This document shows, piece after piece, positions 50,019-59,013 of a stretch of DNA of 64,000 nucleotides. Position 1 is the stretch's first letter; the number at the start of each line of letters is the position of its first letter. The stretch is from NCBI GenBank assembly GCA_964552235.1, contig CAZKGO010000016.1:1-64000 (forward strand), given 5' to 3'. The position numbers and the translations under genes were made by a program. The notes under the pieces are model-generated. The model was not told the DNA's origin and made no database searches. It was given only the letters and a program-made list of their open reading frames with translations. Source of the DNA: CAVTHK01 sp964552235 (GTDB taxonomy: Bacteria > Spirochaetota > Spirochaetia > SZUA-6 > CAVTHK01).

Positions 50019-51448
50019 CTCCACGGCGCCTTCCAATCGGCGGTGCGGATGGCGCCGCGCAGGTGCCAATCGGTGAGCCTCGAGAGCAGCCGGCCCTTGT
50101 GCCCGGCGGCCGCCGGGTCGCCCCAGAGGTTGTGCAGCTCCTGCGGGTCGCTCTCCAGGTCGAACAGCTGCCCGGCAGGCGAGTCGACAAAGTGCACGAG
50201 CTTCCAACGCCTCTCGCGGACCATGCTCATCAGTTCCGTGCCCTGAAGGATGCCGTCGCGCGCGTGCTCGGCGAACACGACCTCGCGCCAGGGCGCGCCG
50301 GAGTCGCCGCGCAGCGCCGGCGCCAGCGAGCGAGCCTCCATCGCGGCCGGCGGAGTGCAGCCGGCCAGCTCGAGGATCGTCGGCCCCAGGTCCATGAGCT
50401 GGCACAGGCCGCCGAGCCTTCTGCCGCCCTCGAAGCGGCCGGGCGCCCAGACGATGGCGGGCACTCGCGTCACGGCGTCGTACATGGTCCACTTCTGGCT
50501 GTGGCCGTGGTCGCCGAGGCAGTCGCCGTGGTCCGACGCGAAGATGACCACCGCGTTGTCCAGGTACCCGCGGGAGGCGAGCGTCTCGACGATCAGCCCC
50601 ACCTGCTCGTCGATCATGGTCACGTTGGCCATGTAGTGGCGTCTCTGGCGCAGGCGCTGCTCGCGGCTCGGGTGCTCGAGGTGCACGATGGAGTCGTGGT
50701 CGACCTCGCAGTTGTGCCGGATCATCTGCCGGAAGGCCGGCGGCTGGGAGGCGATCTCGTCGTCGGTGACGGACAGAAGGGGGAGGTCGCTCGCCTCGTA
50801 GCGGCGCAGCGCCCGGGCGACCGGGTCGTAGGGCGGGTGAGGCCCCGGGAAGCCGATCTGCAGGAACAGCGGCTCGGTGCGCGGGTAGGAGGCGAGCCAC
50901 CACCGCGCCAGGCCGCCGACGAACACGTCGGAATGCAGCGCCTCGGGCAACTCCCACGCGAAGGCTCCCAGGCTCTCCCGGTAGTCGGGCCGCCTGCGGT
51001 AGCTCTCGCGCTGCTGCTTGACCAGGCCGTGGGCCGCCAGAGCCTTGTCCCACTCGTCGAAGAAGTACCGTCCCTCGAGGTAGCGGTCCTTGTTCTCGAC
51101 CACGTAGCGCTCGTGGAAGCCCATGGGAGCCGTGAAGGGCGTCGTGTGCATCTTGCCGGCGTTGACGCAGTGGTAGCCCGAGGCGGCCAGCTGCTCGACC
51201 CACCCGTGCTGCCACAGGTCGCCGTTGCGCCACACACCCGTGGTGTGCGGGTAGTGGCCGGTAAAGAGGCTCGCCCGCGCCGGGGCGCAGGAGGGGGCCG
51301 TGACAAAGCAGTTTGTGAACGCCACTCCTTCGCGCACGAGGCGGTCGAGGTTCGGGGTGATGGCCCAGGGCGCTCCGAGGGCCGCGATGGTGTCGAAGCG
51401 CTGCTGGTCGGTGATGATGAGAATGATGTTGGGACGGCGGTCGCTCAT
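50015..51448 (-). CDS. Sulfatase (arylsulfatase family)
   Basis: The 477-residue protein is a type I sulfatase. It has the formylglycine signature CxPxR in 'SCAPARASLFTGHYPHTTG' (modified Cys near residue 53), the metal-binding 'IIITDQQRFDT'-type start ('IILIITDQQRFD'), 'GKMHTT', and 'FASDHGDCLGDHG'. It would hydrolyse a sulfate ester once Cys is converted to formylglycine; no modifying enzyme is visible here, though a radical SAM protein (not of the anSME type by its features) lies 9 kb away. No signal peptide is seen, so the enzyme may be cytosolic. The ATG begins the family N-terminus. Confidence 0.88.
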   Translation of the reverse strand: MSDRRPNIILIITDQQRFDTIAALGAPWAITPNLDRLVREGVAFTNCFVTAPSCAPARASLFTGHYPHTTGVWRNGDLWQHGWVEQLAASGYHCVNAGKMHTTPFTAPMGFHERYVVENKDRYLEGRYFFDEWDKALAAHGLVKQQRESYRRRPDYRESLGAFAWELPEALHSDVFVGGLARWWLASYPRTEPLFLQIGFPGPHPPYDPVARALRRYEASDLPLLSVTDDEIASQPPAFRQMIRHNCEVDHDSIVHLEHPSREQRLRQRRHYMANVTMIDEQVGLIVETLASRGYLDNAVVIFASDHGDCLGDHGHSQKWTMYDAVTRVPAIVWAPGRFEGGRRLGGLCQLMDLGPTILELAGCTPPAAMEARSLAPALRGDSGAPWREVVFAEHARDGILQGTELMSMVRERRWKLVHFVDSPAGQLFDLESDPQELHNLWGDPAAAGHKGRLLSRLTDWHLRGAIRTADWKAPWR

Positions 51449-51500
51449 GGGTGCACTGTAGCGGCGGCGCCGCCGCCGCGTCCAGCGCTGCGCCGGGCGG

Positions 51501-52412
51501 TCAGTCGACGCGGCCGCGCAGCCGCTGGAGCGCCTCGGCAAAGCTGCACTCGAACGTGTGGTCGAAGAGGTGCCTCTCCACGACTCCCTCCGGAGTGCGG
51601 AATCGCATGATCGGCTCGCGCAGCGCCCCCTCGATGGTCGCAAGCGCGACGTCCCGGCCCAGGAGGTAGGCGCCGAAGCTGAGCTCGCCCACGGCGGCCG
51701 GCTCGCCCGAGGCGTCGTACACCCAGCCGGTGCCGTCCAGGATCTGCATAAAGGGCCCGGTCGATGCGTGAAAGACGCGGCTCGGCGGCCGGCGCACGGC
51801 GATGATCCCCGCAGCTTCGAGGGCGGCGCACATCCGATCGATCAGGGCGTGCACCCGGGCGTAGGGCGCGAAGCTGCGCAGGATCATGGTGAACACGTCG
51901 GTCTTCTGGTTGTCGCGGTGCAGCAGGGCGGGGATGTCGTAGTTGACCACGTACAGGCCCCTGACGAGCTTGATCGACTGCTGGTGGATCTTGGCGAAGT
52001 GCCGCTCGTCGACCCAGACCGAAAAGAGACCTTCTTCCGTCATCCCCAGTCGCTCGAGCGCCTCGTAGGCTCCGACCACGGGCGCGCTGTCGAACCGCAC
52101 GGCGAAGTGCTGCTCGAACAACCGCTTCATCGTCGGCGTAAAGGCCGAGCCGCCCTCGCGGGCAAAGCGCTCGCGCAGGGCGTAGCGCCGCGCCACGATC
52201 CCCCGCCGCCCGATGAACTCGCCGGGCAGATTGGCCAGGTACGCCAGCTCGTAGAGGTCGCGCGAAGCGGGCTCCTCCCGCAGCGCTCTGAGCATGCAGC
52301 TCTCGGTGCGCACGCCGTTGGTCTCCGGCCTCAGGTACAGGACGATGTCCTGGACCTCGCGGTCGAGGCAGGGCCCGGGGTAGGGGATAATGACGGTCGG
52401 CTGACCGCTCAT
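51501..52412 (-). CDS. Conserved protein of unknown function
   Basis: The 303-residue protein has no signal peptide or membrane segment and no motif I can name. Notable features are 'TVIIPYPGPCLDREVQDIVLYLRPETNGVRTES' near the start, 'FTPTMKRLFEQHFAVRFDSAPVVGAYEAL', and 'KIHQQSIKLVRGLYVVNYDIPALLHRD'. It looks like a compact alpha/beta soluble protein. Its ATG overlaps the aroC stop as ATGA, so it is translated with chorismate synthase; a metabolic role near the shikimate pathway is possible but unproved. Confidence 0.75.
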   Translation of the reverse strand: MSGQPTVIIPYPGPCLDREVQDIVLYLRPETNGVRTESCMLRALREEPASRDLYELAYLANLPGEFIGRRGIVARRYALRERFAREGGSAFTPTMKRLFEQHFAVRFDSAPVVGAYEALERLGMTEEGLFSVWVDERHFAKIHQQSIKLVRGLYVVNYDIPALLHRDNQKTDVFTMILRSFAPYARVHALIDRMCAALEAAGIIAVRRPPSRVFHASTGPFMQILDGTGWVYDASGEPAAVGELSFGAYLLGRDVALATIEGALREPIMRFRTPEGVVERHLFDHTFECSFAEALQRLRGRVD

Positions 52413-53464
52413 GCGAGCATCGCGGCGTGGCGGCGGAAGTGGTCCTCGAGCGTGAGGGCGGTCATGGCCTCGACCACGGGCACGACCCGCGGGCAGATGC
52501 AGGGGTCGTGGCGCCCCTCGGTCACGATTTCCCGCTGCGCCCCGTAGATGTCCACCGTGCGCTGCGGCCGCGCTATGGACGAAGGGGGCTTGACGGCGAC
52601 CCGGAACAGAATCTCGGCGCCGGTCGAGATGCCGCCGAGGATGCCGCCTGCGTTGTTGGTGAGAAAGCCATCGGGGCCCATCGGGTCGTTGTGCTCGTGG
52701 CCCCTCATGCGGGCGGCGGCGAAGCCGGCGCCGAACTCGATTCCCTTGACCGCGCCGATCGACAGCATCGCCTTGGCCAGGTCGGCGTCGAGCTTGTCGA
52801 AGACCGGCTCGCCGAGGCCGGCGGGAACGCCGCGGACGCGGCACTCGACGATGCCGCCCAGCGAGTCCTTTTCCGCCTGCGCGGCCAGGATCGCCGCAGT
52901 CATGCGCTCGGCCGCTTCGGGATCGCAGGCGCGCACGGGGTTGCTCTCGATGGCCTCGGCGACGAAGCGCTGGCAGCGGATGCCTCCCACGGCCAGGGTG
53001 TAGGCGAGGATGCTCACGCCGCGGGCGGCCAGCAGCCGGGCCGCCACCGCCCCCGCGGCCACGCGCGCCGAGGTTTCGCGGCCCGAGGCTCGGCCGCTGC
53101 CCCGCCAGTCGCGGATGCCGTACTTCCTGAGGTAGCTCCAGTCCGCGTGCCCGGGGCGGAACAGATCCTTGATCGCCTCGTAGTCCTGAGAGCGCACGTC
53201 CTCGTTGAAGAGGATCATCATCAGCGGCGTCCCGGTGGTCCTGCCCTCGAAGATCCCGGAGAGGATCTGCACCCGGTCGGCCTCCCTGCGCCTGGTCGTG
53301 ATTTCGGACTGGCCGGGCTTGCGGCGGTCGAGCGCCTTCTGCACGTCCTCTTCGCAGAGGCCGACGCCCGGCGTGACCCCGTCGATGACAACGCCCACCC
53401 CGCGGCCGTGAGACTCGCCGAAGGTGGTGATCCGGAACACGCTGCCGAAACTGCTGCCTGGCAT
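52409..53464 (-). CDS. aroC: Chorismate synthase
   Basis: The 351-residue protein converts 5-enolpyruvylshikimate-3-phosphate to chorismate with reduced FMN. Signatures are 'ITTFGESHGRGVGVVIDGVTPG' (residues 12-33), 'SGRETSARVAAGA' (signature 2) and 'GPDGFLTNNAGGILGGISTGAEI' (signature 3). It follows aroK by 17 bases on the minus strand, giving the last and an earlier step of the shikimate pathway together. Confidence 0.97.
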   Translation of the reverse strand: MPGSSFGSVFRITTFGESHGRGVGVVIDGVTPGVGLCEEDVQKALDRRKPGQSEITTRRREADRVQILSGIFEGRTTGTPLMMILFNEDVRSQDYEAIKDLFRPGHADWSYLRKYGIRDWRGSGRASGRETSARVAAGAVAARLLAARGVSILAYTLAVGGIRCQRFVAEAIESNPVRACDPEAAERMTAAILAAQAEKDSLGGIVECRVRGVPAGLGEPVFDKLDADLAKAMLSIGAVKGIEFGAGFAAARMRGHEHNDPMGPDGFLTNNAGGILGGISTGAEILFRVAVKPPSSIARPQRTVDIYGAQREIVTEGRHDPCICPRVVPVVEAMTALTLEDHFRRHAAMLA

Positions 53465-53481
53465 CCGTGGGCTCCCGCGCT

Positions 53482-54039
53482 CTACCCGCCGCGCGCCTCG
53501 ATGGCGGCGGCGAGCCTGCGCTCATTCTCCTCCACCGGGCCTTCGGGGTCCAGCGTCACGACGAGATCGGCGAACCGCCGGTACTCCGGGTCCCGGGCGG
53601 CCGCGAGGGCGAGGAACTCACCCCTGGGGTCCTTGGGCCCGAGGAAAGCGGGGGTGCCGCCGCGGGCCACGCGCAGCCACAGGGCTTCGGCGGGCAGGTC
53701 GAGCAGCACCGCGAGCCCGAGGCTGCGCAGGATCGGCCGCGCCCTGGGGTTCAGCGGCGTGCGGCCGCCTGCGGCGATCACGTGGCTGCCGCCGGCCAGG
53801 CGGGAGGCGAGGCCGGCGAGCGCCTCGGCCTCGGCGTCGAAGAACCCTTCGGGTCCCAGCCGCGCGTAGATCTCGCGCGCGCTCGCGCGGGCGCCGGTCT
53901 TCGAGCGGTGCGACTGCTCCAGGACCTCGTCGGTGTCGTGGAACGGGCACCCCCAGCGGCCGGCGAGCAGCCGGCCGAGGGTGGTCTTTCCCGAATGCTT
54001 CATTCCGAGGAGCACGACCCGGTGGAGGCCGCGGCTCAC
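53482..54039 (-). CDS. aroK: Shikimate kinase
   Basis: The 185-residue protein phosphorylates shikimate. The P-loop is 'LLGMKHSGKTTLGRLLAGRWG' (residues 9-29), followed by 'FHDTDEVLE' (Asp that binds magnesium and shikimate) and 'VIAAGGRTPLNPRAR' (the GGG-like shikimate loop). The P-loop uses GMKHSGKT instead of the commoner GxxGxGKS, as in some spirochaete-like kinases. The GTG start overlaps the preceding stop by one base (TAGTG). Confidence 0.82.
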   Translation of the reverse strand: MSRGLHRVVLLGMKHSGKTTLGRLLAGRWGCPFHDTDEVLEQSHRSKTGARASAREIYARLGPEGFFDAEAEALAGLASRLAGGSHVIAAGGRTPLNPRARPILRSLGLAVLLDLPAEALWLRVARGGTPAFLGPKDPRGEFLALAAARDPEYRRFADLVVTLDPEGPVEENERRLAAAIEARGG

Positions 54040-55460
54040 TATTTCACGTTCTCCGCGAGGAACTTGGCGCAGTCCTCGAGCATGTTGCGGATCTGGGACC
54101 GGGACATGAGGAATTCGCTCTTGCCGTTGACGTGCACTTCGTAGAAGTCGACGTCGTACGGAGTGTACTCGATGGTGTGCACGCGCCGGCTGCCCAGGTT
54201 GAGAGTGTAGGTCATGCTCACCTCGGCGGGCCGCCGTTTCGGCGCGACGTTCTCGCCTTCGATGAAGAGGCCGATCAGGCTCTGGTAGACCTTCTTGAAG
54301 GGATCCTCCTTGACCTCCTTGCCCTGGGCGAAGTAGGTCGTCTTGACTTCGTCGACTTCTTTGCCCTCGTCGTTCTTGACCTTTTCGGTCCGGCGCGTCA
54401 TCGACAGCGTCATGTCCACTGCGGGACCCTTGACCTGGACCTTGTCCACGTGGTCGATGTTCACGATAAAGGCGAACTTGTCCACGAGCTTGAACGGTTT
54501 GATCTGCAGAAAGTCGAGGCGGTCGGAGCTCATGGCATAGACGTTGTTCTGTCCCGCCACGCGGAAGTAGACCTGCCGATCGCCCTTGCGATCGCCGAAG
54601 AACAGGTGCAGCGTGTTCTGCTCGTCCTTCAGGTACAGCTCGGCCGACGGCGAGGCGAGGCCGTACCGGGCCCAGTCCTTGACGTTGTCCTCGACGAATT
54701 CCTCGATCGTGAACCCCGGCAGCCTCTGCAGCCAGTCGCTCATCGCCTGCGTGTCGGTGGCATAGGGCCGGCTGTAGGGCTTGACCAGGCGGAAGAGGCC
54801 CATCGTAAAGACGACGTCCGGGTCTTCGCCCTCTTCCTTGGCCAGCATTTCAATCGTGGGCTCTCCCCTGCGCGCGACGCGCAGCGCCTTGAGCTTCTGG
54901 CTGTCGATCGACGGCAGCTTCTTGTCCCGCAGGTCATTCGCCACCCACTGGAAATGCTCGCCGTGGTTCATCCACACCGCGTACACGGCAGGGTCGCCCT
55001 TTTTCTGCAGGTAGAACGTGTTGTTGGCGGGCGTACGGTTGCCGAGATGCATCTCCACTGTCGAGCCGTTCTTGAGCGTGGCCCGGGCGACGGCCACAGG
55101 CGGATCGAGGCCGTAGGGCTTGAGGTCCGTGGGCTCCTTCTCGACGACCTTTTCGGAGTACAGCCTGCCGAAGGAGTAGCCGAGGTCTTCGACCGCCATC
55201 TTGTCCAGCGTCAGGGGGTACGGGTTGTCCACCTTCCATTCGTCCCCCTGCCGGAACAGGCGCAGCCTGCCCCGCGGCGATTCGACCACCATCTCGCTGA
55301 TCTCTTCGAGCTCGAACTTCGAGATCTCGACCTTGTCCGCGTCGTCTGTGGTTGCGGTCGCCTTGCTCTTGCCGGGCGGGTTCAGGGTGAACCAGACCGC
55401 CAGGCCCACCACGACGACCAGAGCGCCGGCGAGGGAGATGAGCACGAGCCTCCTGTTCAT
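54039..55460 (-). CDS. DUF4340 protein of a Gld-type ABC system
   Basis: The 473-residue protein has one N-terminal membrane helix ('LVLISLAGALVVVVGLAVWFTL') and a large, repetitive beta-rich outer domain (DUF4340): 'LRLFRQGDEWKVDNPYPLTLDKMAVEDLGYSFGRL', 'LDPPVAVARATLKNGSTVEMHLGNRTPANNTFYL'. Such proteins accompany GldG-family ABC auxiliary proteins. Its ATG overlaps the GldG-like stop by four bases. It probably sits on the outer face of the inner membrane as part of the exporter. Confidence 0.85.
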   Translation of the reverse strand: MNRRLVLISLAGALVVVVGLAVWFTLNPPGKSKATATTDDADKVEISKFELEEISEMVVESPRGRLRLFRQGDEWKVDNPYPLTLDKMAVEDLGYSFGRLYSEKVVEKEPTDLKPYGLDPPVAVARATLKNGSTVEMHLGNRTPANNTFYLQKKGDPAVYAVWMNHGEHFQWVANDLRDKKLPSIDSQKLKALRVARRGEPTIEMLAKEEGEDPDVVFTMGLFRLVKPYSRPYATDTQAMSDWLQRLPGFTIEEFVEDNVKDWARYGLASPSAELYLKDEQNTLHLFFGDRKGDRQVYFRVAGQNNVYAMSSDRLDFLQIKPFKLVDKFAFIVNIDHVDKVQVKGPAVDMTLSMTRRTEKVKNDEGKEVDEVKTTYFAQGKEVKEDPFKKVYQSLIGLFIEGENVAPKRRPAEVSMTYTLNLGSRRVHTIEYTPYDVDFYEVHVNGKSEFLMSRSQIRNMLEDCAKFLAENVK

Positions 55461-56920
55461 AGATGGCGCCTCCTCAGCCAGATGACAAGCCCGGTGCCGA
55501 GCACGAGGACGGGCACGAGGATCACGGCGATGCCGGCGAAGACGAAGAACTGGACCTGGTTCATCCGCAGCGGCAGGCGGATCAGGCTCTTGGGCCGGAT
55601 CGAGATCAGCTCCTTCTGCCCCTGCAGCCAGGTGAGGCTGTTGAGCACGAAGTCCTTGTTGCCCGGGCCGGTGAGCGGCAGGCCGAAGGCCCGCTCGGGG
55701 TACAGCACGAAGGAGCTGCCGGCCACCACCAGGCGGCTCTCGCCCGCCTCGCGCTCGCCCTTGTCGGTGACGGCCACCACCAGCTGGAAAGGCCCCCGCC
55801 GGTCTGCGAGGGTCTGCTCGGTGCTCTCGCTCTTGAGGTCGACCTTGCCCCAGGCGCGCTCGCTGGTGCTCAGCACCTTCTCGATCTCCACGGTGCGCCT
55901 CTTGGTGTCCAGCTCGACGACCGCCTGGGATCGGGGGAACAGCACCGGCAGGTCGCTGCTCCGCAGGCTGCTGGTGATCGCGTGGTAGCTCATCTCGGGC
56001 ACGAGCCCGATCGGCACCTGCGGCACGTGGAAGTTCGGATCGCGCTCGATGACCAGCACGGGGTCGAGGCCGACGCCGTAGGTGCGCAGGATCGCCTCGA
56101 AGCGCGGCAGCGTCTTGACGTCGGCGTTGAGGTCCATCATGAACAGGCCGTGCCTGCGGCGGTCCACGAGGAACTCGCGCAGCTTCTGCTCCTCGACCTC
56201 CTGGAGATCGCGCCGGGGCCCGATCACCATCACAGTGTCGGCGTTGTCGGGGACCTTGGGGCTGGTGAGCAGGTTCAGGTCCTCGATCACGTAGTTCTCC
56301 GCACGCAGCTGCTCGCGCAGCTCGTAGGGAAAGGCGCGCTCGTCGTGGCCCTGGAGGATGTAGACCGTCGGCTGCTTTGCCGTCGTGACGGCGAGGAGCG
56401 CGCCGGTGAGCTTCTGCTCGATCTTGACCGACTGGGCGTAGCGCTGGCCAAAGGGATCGCCGCCCTGCGGATCGGAGTAGTTGAAGAAGTCGTACTGGCT
56501 GATGACCTGGAAGCGGGTGCCGCTCTCCACGATGAGGCTGTTGGCCCCCGGCTCCCGGTTCTCCTGCTTGTACTTGGCCAAGAAGCCGGGGTTGCGGTAC
56601 GGATCGATGTTCTTGACCTGGATGCGCTTGCTGCGCTGCTGGTACTTCTCCAGGATGGCAACGGCAAAGTCCATCTCCTTGCCGGTCTCGAACAGCGTGT
56701 AGATCATCACGTCCTGCTGGAGGCCGTCGAGCAGCTTGGTTGTCTGCTCGGAGAGGGTGAACAGCTTGCTCTCGGTGAGGTCCGCCTTTGCCGGGATCTG
56801 TCCGACGAGGATGTTCAGGGCCACCACGAGGGCGATGACGACGAACGACACCAGGGCGGCGTAGCCGCCGTACCTGAACTTGGGGTTCTTGAACGACTGG
56901 TAAATCTTGCCGAGATTCAT
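55457..56920 (-). CDS. GldG-like ABC auxiliary protein
   Basis: The 487-residue protein has an N-terminal helix ('GYAALVSFVVIALVVALNILVG'), a long periplasmic part with the GldG/ABC_transp_aux pattern ('LFTLSEQTTKLLDGLQQDVMIYTLFETG', 'SKRIQVKNIDPYRNP', 'VYILQGHDERAF') and a C-terminal helix ('VFAGIAVILVPVLVLGTGLVIWL'). Gld proteins were found in gliding bacteria, but homologous systems are widespread and their substrate is unknown; a role in surface motility cannot be claimed here. It follows the permease by ten bases. Confidence 0.88.
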   Translation of the reverse strand: MNLGKIYQSFKNPKFRYGGYAALVSFVVIALVVALNILVGQIPAKADLTESKLFTLSEQTTKLLDGLQQDVMIYTLFETGKEMDFAVAILEKYQQRSKRIQVKNIDPYRNPGFLAKYKQENREPGANSLIVESGTRFQVISQYDFFNYSDPQGGDPFGQRYAQSVKIEQKLTGALLAVTTAKQPTVYILQGHDERAFPYELREQLRAENYVIEDLNLLTSPKVPDNADTVMVIGPRRDLQEVEEQKLREFLVDRRRHGLFMMDLNADVKTLPRFEAILRTYGVGLDPVLVIERDPNFHVPQVPIGLVPEMSYHAITSSLRSSDLPVLFPRSQAVVELDTKRRTVEIEKVLSTSERAWGKVDLKSESTEQTLADRRGPFQLVVAVTDKGEREAGESRLVVAGSSFVLYPERAFGLPLTGPGNKDFVLNSLTWLQGQKELISIRPKSLIRLPLRMNQVQFFVFAGIAVILVPVLVLGTGLVIWLRRRHL

Positions 56921-56930
56921 GGCGCGTCTC

Positions 56931-57803
56931 CTACTGCCACCGGCGCTTCTCGATGACGCGGACCGTGAGGAACACGAACACCGCGCAGAAGCTCAGGTAG
57001 TACACGACGGGGCTCAGGCCGAGGATGCCGAGGCTGAAGTCCTGGTAGCGCTCCAGCAGCGAGAACCACTTGAGCACCTTGACGATGAAGCCGTCGAAGT
57101 TCCCAGACTTGGGGCCGATCACGAAGTAGAACAGCGCGATCACCCCGCCGCCGACGAGCGCCGCGGCCACCGGAACCACCCAGTTGCGAAGGGTGAAGTA
57201 GAGGAACACCGCCACCGCCAGGACCAGCAGGCCCGCAAAGGCGGCCCCGGAGACCGGGTCGGCCGGCAGCCCCTGCTGCAGCGCGTCGAGGATCCACATG
57301 ATCAGCAGGGCGGCAAAGGTCACCACCGCGGCGATCACCTGGTTGTCGGTGAGCGACGAGATGAACAGGCCGACGGCCACAAAGGAGCTGCCCAGGAGGA
57401 AGAAGCCGATGTAGCCGCCGACGATCTCGCTCAGCACGACGCTGCCCACCAGCGAGATCAGCAGCGGGTAGAGAAAGGTGATGACCAGCGTGAGCAGCAG
57501 CACCGCGATCGCCGCGAAGTACTTGCCGAGCACCATGCCGGTCAGCGACAGCGGGCTGGTCAGCAGCAGCTGGTCGGTCTTTTGCCGCGCCTCCTCGGAC
57601 AGCAGGCGCATCGTGAGGATCGGCACGACGATGAGGAAGATAAAGGTGATCGTGCCGAGCATGCCGGTGTAGTTCGGGCTCTGAGGGATCAGGTTGTTGA
57701 ACACGAAGAAGATGCCCGACAGCAGCAGGAAGAACCCCATGAAGATGAAGCCGGTGATGTTCTCCAAGTAGCTCTTGAGCTCCCTGACAAAGACCGCGAT
57801 CAT
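56931..57803 (-). CDS. ABC-2 type permease (GldF-like)
   Basis: The 290-residue protein has six or more transmembrane helices and the ABC-2 form: 'ELKSYLENITGFIFMGFFLLLSG', 'LTMRLLSEEARQKTDQLLLTSPLSLTGMVLGKYFA' (cytosolic coupling segment) and 'FISSLTDNQVIAAVVTFAAL'. It pairs with the ATPase encoded just upstream, whose stop overlaps its ATG (ATGA), to form an exporter with the GldG and DUF4340 proteins. Confidence 0.88.
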   Translation of the reverse strand: MIAVFVRELKSYLENITGFIFMGFFLLLSGIFFVFNNLIPQSPNYTGMLGTITFIFLIVVPILTMRLLSEEARQKTDQLLLTSPLSLTGMVLGKYFAAIAVLLLTLVITFLYPLLISLVGSVVLSEIVGGYIGFFLLGSSFVAVGLFISSLTDNQVIAAVVTFAALLIMWILDALQQGLPADPVSGAAFAGLLVLAVAVFLYFTLRNWVVPVAAALVGGGVIALFYFVIGPKSGNFDGFIVKVLKWFSLLERYQDFSLGILGLSPVVYYLSFCAVFVFLTVRVIEKRRWQ

Positions 57804-58771
57804 TGCTGAGCCTCCCCGGCCGGCTCCTCGGCCGGCTTCTCGTCCTCCGTGAGCTGGATGAAGATGTCCTCGAGGCTGATGTCGCTGGAGCGCATCATGA
57901 GGATCGGGCAGTCGGCCTTGCTCATCGCGTAGAAGACCGGCCTGCGCACGTCCTCATTGGGGCTGGACTCGACGTAGATGTCGAAGCTGCCCTCTTCGCG
58001 GCTGCCGAGGCTCTCGGCATGCTTGACCGCAGGCAGCCCGCGGATCGCGTCGAGGGCCCTGGACTCGGGCCCGGCGACCCGCACCGTGAGCTTGTGCCCG
58101 CCGCTCATGTCCGCCGACAGCTTGTCGATCGAGTCGCTGGCCACGATGCGGCCCCGGTGGATGATGATCACCCGCTCGCAGACCGCCGTGACCTCGGGCA
58201 GGATGTGGGAGCTGAGCACGATCGTGTGCTCCCTGCCGAGCTCCTTGATCAGGTTGCGGATCTCGATGATCTGCCTCGGATCGAGGCCGATGGTCGGCTC
58301 ATCGAGGATCAGCACCGGGGGATTGCCGACCAGCGCCTGGGCGAGGCCGACTCTCTGGCGGTAGCCCTTGGACAGGTTCTTGATCAGCCGGTCCTTGTGG
58401 TCGAGGATCTTGACCGTCTCCATGATGCCGCCGAGGGCGTCCCTGCGGCCCTTGCGCGGCACCTTTTTGATGTTGGCCACGAAGTCGAGGTACTCGCCGA
58501 CCGTCATCTCCAGGTACAGCGGCGGCTGCTCGGGCAGGTAGCCGATCTGCCGCTTGACCTCCATCGGCTCCTCGAGCACGTCCTTGCCGCCGACGCTCAC
58601 GCTGCCTTCGGTGGCCGAGATGTACCCCGTGACGATGTTCATCGTCGTAGACTTGCCGGCCCCGTTGGGGCCCAGGAACCCGACGATCTCCCCTTTTTCG
58701 ATTCCGAAGCTCAGGTGGTCTATGGCCGTGTGCTGGCCGTAGCGCTTGGTTAGTTCTCTGACCTCTATCAA
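57800..58771 (-). CDS. ABC transporter ATP-binding protein (GldA-like)
   Basis: The 323-residue protein has Walker A 'GPNGAGKSTTMNIVTGY', signature 'LSKGYRQRVGLAQALVG', Walker B 'VLILDEPTIGLDPRQ' and the H-loop 'LSSHILPE', then an extra C-terminal domain (about 220-300) typical of ABC-2 ATPases. The start is TTG (58769-58771), with GAGGAGGAG a few bases before it. It is the first gene of a nine-gene run down to mutY. Confidence 0.9.
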   Translation of the reverse strand: MIEVRELTKRYGQHTAIDHLSFGIEKGEIVGFLGPNGAGKSTTMNIVTGYISATEGSVSVGGKDVLEEPMEVKRQIGYLPEQPPLYLEMTVGEYLDFVANIKKVPRKGRRDALGGIMETVKILDHKDRLIKNLSKGYRQRVGLAQALVGNPPVLILDEPTIGLDPRQIIEIRNLIKELGREHTIVLSSHILPEVTAVCERVIIIHRGRIVASDSIDKLSADMSGGHKLTVRVAGPESRALDAIRGLPAVKHAESLGSREEGSFDIYVESSPNEDVRRPVFYAMSKADCPILMMRSSDISLEDIFIQLTEDEKPAEEPAGEAQQ

Positions 58772-59013
58772 GGGTCTCCTCCTCGCGCGGAAGCGGTTCG
58801 TGGGACGTTTTTCGCCGTGCCGCGGCCCCGAACGGGGCCGGAACCGGGCGTGAGCCTACCCGAAAGCGTCACCAGTGTGCAAGCCGACACCTGGCAGTCC
58901 CCCGGCCTCCCGTGCATGCGCAGTCTCTAGGCTATGTCAACTCGATTCTGTGAAAAGAATAATAGCGACCCGGGCACGCCCGCGGCAAGACAGACGCCTG
59001 CCTGGCCTTTGGC
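58772..59013. other. Intergenic region upstream of the ABC operon
   Basis: No gene is seen. It holds a 7-bp hairpin (CGGCCCC/GGGGCCG, 58823-58840) and a possible minus-strand promoter, TTGCAC with TAGGCT 18 nt away (about 58854-58883). A second TTGACA (minus strand, near 58937-58942) has no good -10 partner. An AT-rich patch lies at 58945-58970. Confidence 0.4.
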
